The notes: a model not told the origin generated them from the sequence alone. A DNA stretch of 64,000 nt from Mycolicibacterium neoaurum (GCF_036946495.1 NZ_JAQIIX010000001.1:744001-808000); one strand, 5' to 3'; shown: positions 43,113 to 52,315, counted from the stretch's first letter. Numbers and translations: made by a program.

Positions 43113-43186
43113 CCCTCCGCCCACTGAGATGCGCTTGGGACACTGTTGGAACGCCGGGCACAATCTCAAATCTCGCCGAAACCACG

Positions 43187-43218
43187 AAACCCGCTCCGAC
43201 CGAGGTCAGAGCGGGTTT
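43187..43218. terminator. rho-independent terminator between integrase remnant and tRNA-Pro
   Basis: Arms AAACCCGCTC (43187-43196) and GAGCGGGTTT (43209-43218) pair perfectly around a 12-base loop. On the plus strand TTTTCTT follows; on the minus strand, the tRNA side, GGGTTT ends the stem. It can terminate in both directions and serves as the tRNA-Pro terminator. Confidence 0.85.
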
Positions 43219-43224
43219 TCTTGG

Positions 43225-43298
<74 letters not shown>

Positions 43299-43396
43299 AG
43301 TGCCTTCCGGGATCGCCGGTAGGCGAGCGAAACTCTACCTCAGGCCCCCACCCAAATCCCAACCGCGTCATCCCTCACGGATCTGGGTACTGATCA

Positions 43397-44890
43397 GTGG
43401 TGCCAGACACCCGTGACGACACTCCCCTGTGGCTGTTCGCCGACCAGCTCGGGCCGGCCGTCTACGGCGGTGAGCACGCCCACCGCGAGGTGCTGCTCAT
43501 CGAGTCCACCGCGGCCTTGGGCAAGCGCCGCTACCACCGCCAGAAGCTGCACCTGGTGCTCTCGGCGCTGCGCCATGCCGCCCACGACCTCGGTGATCGC
43601 GCCACCCTCATCCAGGCCGACAGCTACACCGAGGCCCTGAAGAACTTCAACAAGCCCGTCCTGGTCCACGAACCCACCTCGCATGCCGCCGAGAAGTTCG
43701 TCCACCGACTGCAGAAGCAAGGCCTGGTCACCGAGGTCCTGCCGACGCCGACCTTCGCGCTGCCGCGCAAGGACTTCCAGAGCTGGGCCGGTGAGCGCAC
43801 CCGCTTCCGCATGGAGGACTTCTACCGCGACCAACGTCGCCGCTTCGACGTCCTGATGGAGGGCAAGGACCCCGTCGGTAGCCGGTGGAACTACGACGAG
43901 GACAACCGCGAGTCGCCGCCGAAAAAACAGCGCACCCTCGACGTCCCAGCGCCCTACAAGCCGCGTGAGGACGCTATCGACGCCCAGGTCCGCCGCGACC
44001 TCGATGCCCTCGACCTCGACACGATCGGCAACGACGGTCCGCGCCTGTTCGCCGTGACCCCGGCAGAGGCGCGACGCGCGCTGAAGAGATTCATCGACCA
44101 CCGGCTGCCGGCCTTCGGCCGCTACGAGGACGCCATGATGAGCCAGGACTGGGCAATGTCGCATTCGCTGCTATCGGTTCCCCTCAATCTCGGTGTGCTG
44201 CACCCCCTGGATGCCGTCGATGCTGCCGAACGGGCCTACCGCGACGGTGACGCACCGCTGGCCGCCGTCGAGGGCTTCATCCGCCAGATCCTGGGCTGGC
44301 GTGAATACATGTGGCATCTGTATTGGCACTTCGGCCCGGACTACACCGCCCACAACGAACTCGAGGCCCACACCCGGTTACCCGACTGGTGGGCCGACCT
44401 GGATGCCGACGCCGTCACTGCTGCCTGCCTGCACTCCGCGCTGGAAGGGCTGCGCGACCGCGGCTGGAACCATCACATTCAGCGGCTGATGATCCTGGGC
44501 AGCCACGCGCTGCAACGCGGATACCGGCCCGACGAACTCACCGACTGGTTCGCCACCGCCTACGTCGACGGCTTCCGCTGGGTGATGCCCACCAACGTCA
44601 TCGGCATGAGCCAGCACGCCGACGCCGGCCTGCTGGCGACCAAGCCCTACACCTCCGGCGGCGCGTACATCAACAAGATGAGCGATCATTGCGGCGACTG
44701 CGCCTACGACCCGAAGAAACGCGTCGGCGAGGACGCCTGCCCCTTCACGGCCGGCTACTGGGCCTTCACCCACCGACACCGCGAGCGGCTGGCCAAGAAC
44801 ATGCGGACCCGGCGGGCGGTGTCGTCGATGGATCGACTCGGCGACCTCGAGGCGGTGTTGGAGCAGGAGTCAGCGCGGGACCGTTTCTGA
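43397..44890 (+). CDS. FeS-type bacterial cryptochrome / (6-4) photolyase (PhrB-like)
   Basis: 497 residues, deoxyribodipyrimidine photolyase-related family. It starts LWLFADQLGPAV and contains GWREYMWHLYWHFGPDY, WNHHIQRLMILGSHALQRG and WVMPTNVIGMSQHADAG, the FAD-binding core. The four [4Fe-4S] ligands can be counted: C344, C432, C435 and C448; the spacings (88, 2, 12) equal those of the characterised PhrB (350, 438, 441, 454). It repairs (6-4) photoproducts or acts as a light sensor. GTG 43397 is the first codon; no strong ribosome site. The 3' end overlaps the convergent TauE/SafE gene by 21 bases. Confidence 0.94.
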   Translation: MVPDTRDDTPLWLFADQLGPAVYGGEHAHREVLLIESTAALGKRRYHRQKLHLVLSALRHAAHDLGDRATLIQADSYTEALKNFNKPVLVHEPTSHAAEKFVHRLQKQGLVTEVLPTPTFALPRKDFQSWAGERTRFRMEDFYRDQRRRFDVLMEGKDPVGSRWNYDEDNRESPPKKQRTLDVPAPYKPREDAIDAQVRRDLDALDLDTIGNDGPRLFAVTPAEARRALKRFIDHRLPAFGRYEDAMMSQDWAMSHSLLSVPLNLGVLHPLDAVDAAERAYRDGDAPLAAVEGFIRQILGWREYMWHLYWHFGPDYTAHNELEAHTRLPDWWADLDADAVTAACLHSALEGLRDRGWNHHIQRLMILGSHALQRGYRPDELTDWFATAYVDGFRWVMPTNVIGMSQHADAGLLATKPYTSGGAYINKMSDHCGDCAYDPKKRVGEDACPFTAGYWAFTHRHRERLAKNMRTRRAVSSMDRLGDLEAVLEQESARDRF

Positions 44891-45796
44891 CGCGACGTCC
44901 GAAGCAACCTCGTCGGCCTCGGCCGGGGCGAACCTGGGTGCGCGCGACACCCGCCACGCGTAGAACACCAGCGACGCCCAGGCCACCACGATCACCGAAT
45001 AGATCGCCGTCGACCACGGCCACTGGACGTCGAAGAAGTGCACCAACTTCTGGCTGTTTGTCAGCACGATGACGCCACCCACGGCGGTGCCCAGCAGAGC
45101 CGGGCTGACTTTGGTGACCAACCACGCCGCGAACGGCGCGGCGATGACACCGCCGACCATCAGGCCGACCACCACCGGCCAGTTCTCCAGGAATTCCTGA
45201 CGCAAACCGATCAGAAAGCCGAGCGACGCTGAGACCGCGACCAGGAACTCCGAGGCGCTGACCGAACCGATAACGGTGCGCGGCGCGGTCTTACCCTGCG
45301 AGAGCAGCGTGCTGGTGGTCACCGGACCCCAGCCACCGCCGCCGGAGGCATCGATGAACCCACCGAAAAGCCCAAGCGGGGCAAGGAACTTGACGCTGTG
45401 ACTGGTGCCCTTGGCACCGAAGCTCAGCGGTGTGCGCAGCGAGAACCGCAACAACACGTACACCCCGATACCCACCAGGATGGCCGCCATCAGCGGGGCC
45501 GCATGCTCGGTCGACAACGAGGACAGCACGGTCGCCCCCAGGAAGGCGCCCACCGCGCCGGGCCCGCCGAGCTTGCCGACCAGTTTCCAGTCGATGTTCT
45601 TGAACTTCCAGTGCGACAGACCCGAGGCGAAGGTCGTGCCCACCTCGGCCAGGTGCACCGCGGCGCTGGCCTGAGCCGCGCCCACCCCGGAAAGCACCAA
45701 CAACGTGGTAGCGGTGACGCCGAAAGCCATCCCCAACGCGCCGTCGACGAGTTGGGCACCGGCACCGACAAGGGTGAAGATCAGAAGCGAACGCAT
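44870..45796 (-). CDS. TauE/SafE-family sulfite/sulfonate permease 1
   Basis: 308 residues, about eight membrane helices: FTLVGAGAQLVDGALGMAFGVTATTLLV, GGFIDASGGGGWGPV (the conserved Gly-rich motif of TauE/SafE) and a second repeat half. Substrates of the family include sulfite, sulfoacetate and organosulfonates. ATG 45796 follows GAGAGCAGCC. A 37-codon ORF with Cys codons precedes it (45853-45966), which suggests control by cysteine supply and so a sulfur role. The C-terminal 30 residues are acidic and cytoplasmic. Confidence 0.9.
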   Translation of the reverse strand: MRSLLIFTLVGAGAQLVDGALGMAFGVTATTLLVLSGVGAAQASAAVHLAEVGTTFASGLSHWKFKNIDWKLVGKLGGPGAVGAFLGATVLSSLSTEHAAPLMAAILVGIGVYVLLRFSLRTPLSFGAKGTSHSVKFLAPLGLFGGFIDASGGGGWGPVTTSTLLSQGKTAPRTVIGSVSASEFLVAVSASLGFLIGLRQEFLENWPVVVGLMVGGVIAAPFAAWLVTKVSPALLGTAVGGVIVLTNSQKLVHFFDVQWPWSTAIYSVIVVAWASLVFYAWRVSRAPRFAPAEADEVASDVASETVPR

Positions 45797-45825
45797 GGCT
45801 GCTCTCAGGGATGGTGGTCACCGCA

Positions 45826-45838
45826 CACGGGGACCGTG
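45826..45838. promoter_or_regulatory. short hairpin in leader between uORF and permease
   Basis: On the minus strand CACGG-TCC-CCGTG folds into a 5-bp stem with a 3-base loop, midway between the uORF stop (45853) and the permease ATG (45796). It may form part of a switch that hides or frees the downstream ribosome site. Confidence 0.35.
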
Positions 45839-45852
45839 ACGAATGGGACGCG

Positions 45853-45966
45853 TCAGGGACGCGGACAACACCATTCGTCGAACGCCATCAACCGGCGGGA
45901 AGGCCAAAACGGCTCGAGGGCGCACGCGTCGGACGGCGACGGCGTGATGAACACGCGATCAGCCAT
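45853..45966 (-). CDS. 37-codon Cys-containing upstream ORF (candidate cysteine attenuator)
   Basis: ATG 45966 to TGA 45853 on the minus strand encodes 37 residues with Cys15 and a Cys-Cys pair three residues before the final Pro-Arg-Pro (EWCCPRP). GAAGGGA precedes the ATG. It lies 39 bases after permease 2 and 56 bases before permease 1, in the same direction. Mycobacteria are known to use short ORFs with clustered Cys codons as cysteine-responsive attenuators upstream of sulfur-metabolism operons; position, size and the CC near the end fit. It is too short for most gene finders. Confidence 0.65.
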   Translation of the reverse strand: MADRVFITPSPSDACALEPFWPSRRLMAFDEWCCPRP

Positions 45967-46004
45967 CTGAACAGTCCCTTCGTGAGCCGTAAACCGGAGT
46001 CAGC

Positions 46005-46796
46005 CTACACGGTCAACAATCGATACAGCCCGATCAATCCCACCACCACGATCACCGCCCGCAACGCACCCGGAGACAGCCGACGGCCATAGTGCGCACC
46101 CAGAAAACCGCCGATCAGCGACCCGATGGCGATAAGCCCGGCCGCGGCCCAGCTGATCCGGTCGAAGGCGACCACCGTGTAGGCAACCGCCGCGACGATA
46201 TTGACCAGCAGGGACAACAGATTCTTGGCGGCGTTCATGCGCTGCATGTCCTCGGGCAGCAGCGCACCCATCACCGCGATCAGCAGGATGCCCTGGGCGG
46301 CGGTGAAGTAGCCGCCGTAGATCCCGACGATGAAGGTCCCGGTGATCAGCGCCGCCATCCGGCCCACGCTGATGTCGTGCACCGACTGCCCCTGGGCCTC
46401 GGCACGGCGGCGCGCCCAGGCCTGAATCCGCGGGCCGATGACCACCAGCACCAGCGCCAACACCAACAGCACCGGCACGACCTGTTGGAACACCTTCTCC
46501 GGCAGGTGCAGCAGCAACCACGCCCCACAACCGGCACCCACCAGTGAGGCCGGGATCTGCCAGCGCAAGCGGTTCCACTGTCCGCGCAGCTCGCGGCGAT
46601 ACCCCCAGGTGCCCGACACCCCGCCGGCGACGAGGCCGACGGCGTTGGACATGGTCGCGGTCACCGGTGGAAAGCCCAGCGCCACCAGTGTGGGGAAGGT
46701 GATCAACGTGCCGGAACCGACGATCGCGTTGATGGCGCCGGCTCCCACTCCGGCCAGGGCAATGAGGATCATGTGGGTCGTCGACACTTCGGCCAC
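46005..46796 (-). CDS. TauE/SafE-family permease 2
   Basis: 263 residues, about eight membrane helices: GVGAGAINAIVGSGTLITFPTLVALGFPPVTATMSNAVGLV and GIYGGYFTAAQGILLIAVMGALLPEDMQRMNAAKN, both classic TauE/SafE repeats. GTG 46796 or GTG 46787 may be the start. It is upstream of and co-directional with permease 1, separated by the Cys-containing uORF. The two permeases are of different subfamilies (this one with EDMQRMNAAKN), so they probably have different substrates. Confidence 0.9.
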   Translation of the reverse strand: MAEVSTTHMILIALAGVGAGAINAIVGSGTLITFPTLVALGFPPVTATMSNAVGLVAGGVSGTWGYRRELRGQWNRLRWQIPASLVGAGCGAWLLLHLPEKVFQQVVPVLLVLALVLVVIGPRIQAWARRRAEAQGQSVHDISVGRMAALITGTFIVGIYGGYFTAAQGILLIAVMGALLPEDMQRMNAAKNLLSLLVNIVAAVAYTVVAFDRISWAAAGLIAIGSLIGGFLGAHYGRRLSPGALRAVIVVVGLIGLYRLLTV

Positions 46797-46828
46797 CCTA
46801 CTCAGGTGCGCCGGCGCCGATTCCCGAC

Positions 46829-46925
46829 GCGTCGCTCGGCTAACGCCTCGCTCCGTGCTCCCGGGTCGCTCCGCTAGCGCTTCGCTCCGTGCTGTTGGGT
46901 CGCTCGGCTAGCGCCTCGCTCCGCC
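46829..46925. repeat. three 34-bp imperfect direct repeats overlapping the der stop
   Basis: Units begin at 46829, 46863 and 46897 with an exact 34-base period; the core GTCGCTCGGCTAGCGCCTCG is nearly identical (a few substitutions per unit). The third copy contains the TAG stop of der (46908-46910). Each unit can fold on itself through GAGCG/CGCTC-type complementarity (AGCGGAGCGA with TCGCTTCGCT on opposite strands). Similar elements occur after actinobacterial genes and may aid termination or mRNA stability. Confidence 0.8.
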
Positions 46926-48326
46926 GGCCTTGGCTCCGCGCTTCTCCCGCACCCGCACGTTGATCCGGATCGGGCTGCCCTCGAACCCGAACGTCTCGCG
47001 CAGCTTGCGCTCCAGGAACCGGCGATAACCGGCCTCCAGGAATCCGCTGGTGAACAAGACGAAGGTCGGCGGTCGGGAGGCCGCCTGCGTGGCGAACAGG
47101 ATGCGCGGCTGCTTACCACCGCGCACGGGCGGCGGCGTTGCGGCCACGATCTCCTTGAAGAACGTGTTGAGCCGGCCGGTCGGGATACGGGTGTCCCAGG
47201 ACCGCAGCGCCGTCTCCAGGGCAGGCACCAACTTCTGCACGGCGCGGCCGGTCTTGGCCGAAATGTTGACCCGTGGCGCCCACTGGACCTGTACCAGTTC
47301 CCGGTCGATCTCCTTGTCCAGCAGGTAACGCCGGTCTTCATCGACCAGATCCCATTTGTTGAAGACGAGCACCAGCGCCCGGCCGGCCTCGATCACCATG
47401 GTCAGCACCCGCAGATCCTGTTCGGTCAGCGGCACCGATCCGTCGACCAGCACGATGGCCACCTCGGCGGAGTCGATCGCGCTATGGGTGCGCACCGAGG
47501 CATAGAACTCGTGCCCGCTGGCCTGACCGACCTTGCGCCGCAACCCGGCGGTGTCGACGAAACGCCAAGGCTTTCCGTCCAATTCGATCAACGAGTCCAC
47601 CGGGTCGACGGTGGTGCCCGCAACATCGTGGACCACCGAACGCTCATCACCGGCCAGCCGGTTCAGCAGCGAGCTCTTGCCCACGTTGGGCTTGCCCACC
47701 AGTGCGACACGCCGCGGCCCACCCGGACCGCCGCCGCTCACCTCGGACACCTCGGGCAGCTCGGCCAACACCGCATCCAACAGATCGGCCACACCGCGAC
47801 CGTGCATCGCGCTGATCGGGTGCGGCTCCCCCAGACCCATCGACCACAACGCGGCCGCATCGGCCTCGCCGCGCTCGTTGTCGACCTTGTTGGCGGCCAG
47901 GTACACCGGCTTGCCCGAACGCTGCAGCCTCTTGGCCGCGGCCTCATCGGCCGAGGTGGCCCCGGTGGTCGTGTCGACGACCATGATGATGGCGTCGGCG
48001 GTCTGCATCGCGATCGCGGCCTGCTCGGCGACCTTCTGCTGTAGCCCCTTGGCGTCGGGCTCCCAGCCGCCGGTGTCCTGCACCACAAACCGTCGCCCCG
48101 ACCAACTCGCGTCGTAGGACACCCGGTCACGGGTCACCCCGGGGATGTCCTGCACGACGGCCTCGCGGCGACCGAGGATCCGGTTGACCAGCGTGGACTT
48201 ACCCACGTTGGGCCGGCCCACCACGGCCACCACCGGGGGCGGCGCCGATTCGTCTTCGTCCGCGCCTTCTTCGAAAACGACCGAATCCCAGTCGCTTTCG
48301 TCGTTCCACGTACCGTCCTCGGTCAT
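46908..48326 (-). CDS. der: ribosome-assembly GTPase Der (EngA)
   Basis: 472 residues with two G domains: first P-loop GRPNVGKST, second GKPNVGKSS, with DTGGW and DTAGLRRKVG switch II motifs, NKVD and NKWD specificity motifs, and the C-terminal KH-like domain. Needed for 50S subunit maturation. A 28-residue acidic N-terminal extension (DGTWNDESDWDSVVFEEGADEDESAP) is typical of actinobacteria. ATG overlaps the cmk stop (ATGA). Confidence 0.97.
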   Translation of the reverse strand: MTEDGTWNDESDWDSVVFEEGADEDESAPPPVVAVVGRPNVGKSTLVNRILGRREAVVQDIPGVTRDRVSYDASWSGRRFVVQDTGGWEPDAKGLQQKVAEQAAIAMQTADAIIMVVDTTTGATSADEAAAKRLQRSGKPVYLAANKVDNERGEADAAALWSMGLGEPHPISAMHGRGVADLLDAVLAELPEVSEVSGGGPGGPRRVALVGKPNVGKSSLLNRLAGDERSVVHDVAGTTVDPVDSLIELDGKPWRFVDTAGLRRKVGQASGHEFYASVRTHSAIDSAEVAIVLVDGSVPLTEQDLRVLTMVIEAGRALVLVFNKWDLVDEDRRYLLDKEIDRELVQVQWAPRVNISAKTGRAVQKLVPALETALRSWDTRIPTGRLNTFFKEIVAATPPPVRGGKQPRILFATQAASRPPTFVLFTSGFLEAGYRRFLERKLRETFGFEGSPIRINVRVREKRGAKAGGARR

Positions 48327-49009
48327 CGGTGCGCTCCCACCCGTTGTTCCACAAGCTCCTGCAGGTGGGCCACCACGGCGGCCTCGTCCATATCGCTGGT
48401 GTCCACGATCACGGCATCCTCGGCGGGACGCAGCGGTGACACCGCCCGCGTCGAATCCAGATGATCACGGCGCTGCACATCGGCCAACACGGCCTCGTAG
48501 TCGTCACCGAGCCCGGCCGCGATGTTCTGGATGTTGCGGCGGCGCGCGCGTTCCTCGGCCGAGGCGGTCAGGAAGATCTTCACGTCCGCATCGGTGAGCA
48601 CCACGGTCCCGATATCGCGTCCTTCGACCACCACGCCACCGTCACCGGCGGCCAGCTCTCGCTGCAGCCGAACCAGATGGGCACGCACGGCGGGTACCGC
48701 CGAGACGGCCGACACCGCACCGGTGACCTCGTCGCCGCGGATCTCCTGCGACACGTTTTCACCGCCCAGGAATGCCTCGTCGTGGTCGGGGTCATAGCTG
48801 ACCGCAAGGTCGACATCGGCTGCGACCGCGGCCACCTGCTCGGCATCGTCGAGATCGACCCCGGCACGCAACACGGCCAGCGTCACGATGCGGTACATCG
48901 CTCCGGTGTTGAGGTAGCGCATCCCCATCGCGCGAGCCAAACCGCGCGACACCGAGGACTTACCGGTGCCGGCCGGTCCGTCCAGCGCGATCGTCGGTCC
49001 CGTGCTCAC
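48323..49009 (-). CDS. cmk: cytidylate kinase
   Basis: 228 residues: P-loop ALDGPAGTGKSSVSRGLAR, TGAMYRIVTLAVL, VVVEGRDIGTVVLTDADVKIFLTAS and RRRRDHLDSTRAVSPL-like lid (RRDHLDSTRAVSPLRPAEDA). Phosphorylates CMP and dCMP. GTG overlaps rluB stop (GTGA). Confidence 0.97.
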   Translation of the reverse strand: MSTGPTIALDGPAGTGKSSVSRGLARAMGMRYLNTGAMYRIVTLAVLRAGVDLDDAEQVAAVAADVDLAVSYDPDHDEAFLGGENVSQEIRGDEVTGAVSAVSAVPAVRAHLVRLQRELAAGDGGVVVEGRDIGTVVLTDADVKIFLTASAEERARRRNIQNIAAGLGDDYEAVLADVQRRDHLDSTRAVSPLRPAEDAVIVDTSDMDEAAVVAHLQELVEQRVGAHR

Positions 49010-49749
49010 ATTCCCACCGCCTTGTACAACTCGCCGATCTCCTTGCGGGTCAACACCCGGATGCTGCCGGGGCGCATGTCCCCCAGGTTCACCGTGCCGA
49101 TATCGGTGCGCACCAACGCTTCCACCGGGAAGCCCACCGCAGCCAGCGTCCGGCGGACGATGCGTTTGCGTCCCTCGTGCAGGGTCACCTTCACCAGCGT
49201 CTTGCCGGGCAGGGTGTCCACGACGGCGAAATCGTCCAGGGTGACCGGGCCGTCATCGAGTTCGACACCCTCGCGCAGTTTCTTGCCCAGACCACGGGGG
49301 ACGCGTCCGGTCACGGTGGCGACATAGGTTTTGGGCACTTCGTAGGACGGGTGCATCAGCCGGTGCGCGAGCTCACCGTCATTGGTCAGGATCAGCAGCC
49401 CCTCGGTATCGGCGTCGAGGCGGCCGACATGGAAAAGGTTCTTGTTACCGCGCACCCGGTGTTCCACCAGGTCGCCGACGCAGGGCCGGCCCCGGTCATC
49501 GGACATCGTGGAGTGCATGCCGCGCTCCTTATTGATGGCCAGGTAAACGAGATCCTCGTTGACGATGACGCGGGTGCCGTCGACCCGGATATCGGCGTTG
49601 TCGGGGTCGACCCGAGTGCCGAGCTCGGTGACGATCCGGCCGTCCACCTCGACGCGACCATCGAGGATCATCCGTTCGGCCACCCGCCGAGAGGCAACCC
49701 CGGCCTGCGACAATACCTTCTGTAAGCGGACACCGTCCGGCTCGTTCAT
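49006..49749 (-). CDS. rluB: 23S rRNA pseudouridine synthase RluB
   Basis: 247 residues: N-terminal S4 RNA-binding domain (VRLQKVLSQAGVASRRVAERMILDGRVEVDG) and RsuA/RluB catalytic domain with HVGRLDADTEGLLILTNDG, where the Asp of GRLD is the nucleophile. ATG 49749 is 1 base after the scpB stop; the frame's upstream part is not coding. Confidence 0.95.
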   Translation of the reverse strand: MNEPDGVRLQKVLSQAGVASRRVAERMILDGRVEVDGRIVTELGTRVDPDNADIRVDGTRVIVNEDLVYLAINKERGMHSTMSDDRGRPCVGDLVEHRVRGNKNLFHVGRLDADTEGLLILTNDGELAHRLMHPSYEVPKTYVATVTGRVPRGLGKKLREGVELDDGPVTLDDFAVVDTLPGKTLVKVTLHEGRKRIVRRTLAAVGFPVEALVRTDIGTVNLGDMRPGSIRVLTRKEIGELYKAVGM

Positions 49750-49750
49750 G

Positions 49751-50479
49751 TCAGTCCTTGTCCACATCGATGCCGGCGGGCGGCTCGGGTACGGCAGCCG
49801 CGCCACCGAGTTTGGCGAAGCGCGGCTCGTCGTTCAGGTTCTCGCTCAGATCGTCGATCACATCGACATCGGGCAACAGCGGTGCGATATCGGGCAGATC
49901 TGCCAACGAGGACAGACCCAGCCGCTCCAGGAACAGTTCGGTGGTCGCGAAAGCGACTGCGCCGCTGTCGGAATCGGTACCCGCCTCGGTGATCAGACCG
50001 CGCGCCAACAGCGTTCGCATCACGGCATCGACATTGACGCCACGGACCGCGCTGACCCGGGCACGGGTGACCGGCTGTCGGTAAGCAACCACCGCAAGGG
50101 TCTCCAACGCCGCGCGGGTCAGTTTCGAGCGCGCCCCGTCCAGCAGTAGCCGCTCCACATAGGGCGCGTACCGGGCACGGGTGTACATCCGCCAGCCACC
50201 GCCGGCCTCTCGTAGGTCGATACCGCTGTCCCGCTCGGTGAGTTCGGCGGCCAGCTGGGTCAGTGTGGTGGCGATCCGGTCGGTCGGCTCACTGGTGGCC
50301 GAGGCCAGCGCCTCCAGCGACGCGGGGGTGTCGACCACCAGCAGCAGCGCCTCCAACACCGACCTCAGTTCGGCATCATCGAGGGTTTCGTGCTCCGACT
50401 CGGCATCGGTGCCGTCGACTGGATCGAGCCCGCCGATATCGGCGGCATCCAACTCGGTGTCGGTCACATTGTCGGTCAT
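49751..50479 (-). CDS. scpB: condensin-associated protein ScpB
   Basis: 242 residues: acidic N-terminus (about 40 residues), two winged-helix domains (LRSVLEALLLVVDTPASLEALA ... LTRAALETLAVVAYRQPVTRARVSAVRGVNVDAVMRTLLARGLI). Forms the SMC-ScpA-ScpB chromosome condensin. TGATG overlap with scpA. Confidence 0.95.
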   Translation of the reverse strand: MTDNVTDTELDAADIGGLDPVDGTDAESEHETLDDAELRSVLEALLLVVDTPASLEALASATSEPTDRIATTLTQLAAELTERDSGIDLREAGGGWRMYTRARYAPYVERLLLDGARSKLTRAALETLAVVAYRQPVTRARVSAVRGVNVDAVMRTLLARGLITEAGTDSDSGAVAFATTELFLERLGLSSLADLPDIAPLLPDVDVIDDLSENLNDEPRFAKLGGAAAVPEPPAGIDVDKD

Positions 50480-51315
50480 CAGTCTTCTTCCACTGCGGCT
50501 GCCAGGTGTTCGTTGGTTGGCCGATCCCCGGTCCACGAAACCTGGAGCACACCAAGCGGTTCTACTTGCTCGAATGTTACCGCCCTGGCCCGGTAGAGCT
50601 CCAATAGCGCCAGGAAGCTGCCCACGATCTGCATCACGTCACATCCGTCGACCAGATCGCCGAAGGACGCCCAGCCGCCGATCCCACGCTGTTCGAGCAG
50701 GCCCATCAAGCGCATGGCCTGCTCGGGCACCGAGACCGGCTGCACGTGCAGGTGGTCCAGGCGCACGCTGGGCACCGGTCGCGGCGTGAACGCCGCGGCC
50801 GCGATCTGGGCGAAGCGATCGGCGTCCACGCCGATCATGACCTCGGGTAACAGCTCCTCGAAGCGCGGCTCCAGGGATACCGAACGGGGGTAGCTGCGCA
50901 GTGCCGCAGCCTCCAGCTCGGCGAACATCAACGCGACATGTTTGAACGCGCGGTACTGCAGCAGTCTGGCGAACAGGAGATCGCGGACCTCCAGCAGTGC
51001 GAGGTCTTCCTCGTCATGCACTTCGCCGGCAGGCAGCAACCGCGCCGCCTTCAGATCCAGAAGTGTGGCCGCAATCACCAGAAAGGCCGTGGTCTCCTCG
51101 AGTTCGAGCTGACGGCCGATCTCCTTGGTATAGGCGATGAACTCATCGGTGACCTGATGCAGCGCCACCTCGGTGACGTCGAGGCGGTGACCGAAAATCA
51201 ACTGCAACAGCAGGTCGAAGGGGCCCTCGAAGTTGCTCAACCGAACCTGGAAGCCCGCTTTGGCCTCGCTGGTTTCGGACGCCTCGGCGGTCGTGGGAGC
51301 TGTGTCCTCGCTCAC
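50479..51315 (-). CDS. scpA: kleisin ScpA (segregation and condensation protein A)
   Basis: 278 residues: FQVRLSNFEGPFDLLLQLIFGHRLDVTEVALHQVTDEFIAY at the N-terminus is the ScpA hallmark that binds the SMC head; helical middle; C-terminal winged helix. GTG 51315 overlaps the parA stop (GTGA). Confidence 0.95.
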   Translation of the reverse strand: MSEDTAPTTAEASETSEAKAGFQVRLSNFEGPFDLLLQLIFGHRLDVTEVALHQVTDEFIAYTKEIGRQLELEETTAFLVIAATLLDLKAARLLPAGEVHDEEDLALLEVRDLLFARLLQYRAFKHVALMFAELEAAALRSYPRSVSLEPRFEELLPEVMIGVDADRFAQIAAAAFTPRPVPSVRLDHLHVQPVSVPEQAMRLMGLLEQRGIGGWASFGDLVDGCDVMQIVGSFLALLELYRARAVTFEQVEPLGVLQVSWTGDRPTNEHLAAAVEED

Positions 51316-52205
51316 GAACCGAACCGGGCGATGACCTCGCGGGCCAACGACCGGTACGCCACTGCCCCAGTGGATTTCGGCGCCCACGTGGTGATCGGCT
51401 CACCGGCGACGCTGGTCTCCGGGAACCGCACGGTACGGGTGATGACGGTGTCGAACACCAGATCGCCGAAGCGCTCGACCACCCGCGCCATCACTTCGCG
51501 GGCGTTCACGGTGCGCGGGTCGTAGCGGGTCACCAGGATGCCGCTGATGTCCAGTTTGGGGTTGAGCCGGTCGCGGACCTTGTCCACGGTGTCGGTGAGC
51601 AGCGCCAGGCCGCGCAGCGAGAAGTACTCGCACTCGGTCGGGATGATCACGCCGTCGGCGCAGGCCAGGCCGTTGACGGTGAGCAGACCCAGCGACGGCT
51701 GGCAGTCGATCAGCACGTAGTCGTAGCGGTCGAGCACCGGGTAGAGCGCCCGCGCGAGCGATTGCTCGCGGCCGACCTCGTTGACCAACTGGATCTCGGC
51801 CGCGGACAGGTCGATATTGCTGGGCACCAGGTCCAAGCCGCTGACACGGGTCTTGATCAGCACCTGGTCGATGGACACGCGCGGCTCGATCAGCAGGTTG
51901 TGGACGGTGTGTTCCAGCTCGTAGTGCGGAACCCCCAGCCCTGCCGACAGCGCACCCTGCGGGTCCAGGTCGACCAGCAGCACGCGGCGACCGTATTCGG
52001 CCAGGCTGGCACCCAGATTGATGGTCGACGTCGTCTTGCCGACGCCGCCCTTCTGATTGCACATGGCGATGACCTTGGCCGGACCGTGGCTGGTGCGCGG
52101 TTCTGGTTCCGGGATATCGCGGACGGGCCGTCCGGTGAGGCCCAGCTCGACCTGTGGCTCGATGCCGAGGTTCAGGCCACCACCGCCGCCGACGTCGTCG
52201 CTCAC
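51312..52205 (-). CDS. ParA/Soj-family ATPase upstream of scpAB
   Basis: 297 residues: deviant Walker A KGGVGKTTSTINLG, VDLDPQGALSAGLG, DYVLIDCQPSLGLLTVNGLACAD. It corresponds to M. tuberculosis Rv1708, an orphan ParA without adjacent ParB, tied to scpA by overlap. GTG 52205 is chosen because the conserved region starts soon after the Gly-rich N-terminus. Confidence 0.93.
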   Translation of the reverse strand: MSDDVGGGGGLNLGIEPQVELGLTGRPVRDIPEPEPRTSHGPAKVIAMCNQKGGVGKTTSTINLGASLAEYGRRVLLVDLDPQGALSAGLGVPHYELEHTVHNLLIEPRVSIDQVLIKTRVSGLDLVPSNIDLSAAEIQLVNEVGREQSLARALYPVLDRYDYVLIDCQPSLGLLTVNGLACADGVIIPTECEYFSLRGLALLTDTVDKVRDRLNPKLDISGILVTRYDPRTVNAREVMARVVERFGDLVFDTVITRTVRFPETSVAGEPITTWAPKSTGAVAYRSLAREVIARFGS

Positions 52206-52315
52206 GGCGCAGCCACCGAGGTCAGGCGGCACTCATCCATGGCGAACATCGCAGCAGAGTCTAGCTGTGCACAACCCGCCGTGACGGCAGACCCGCTGGC
52301 TACGGTCCCGCGACT

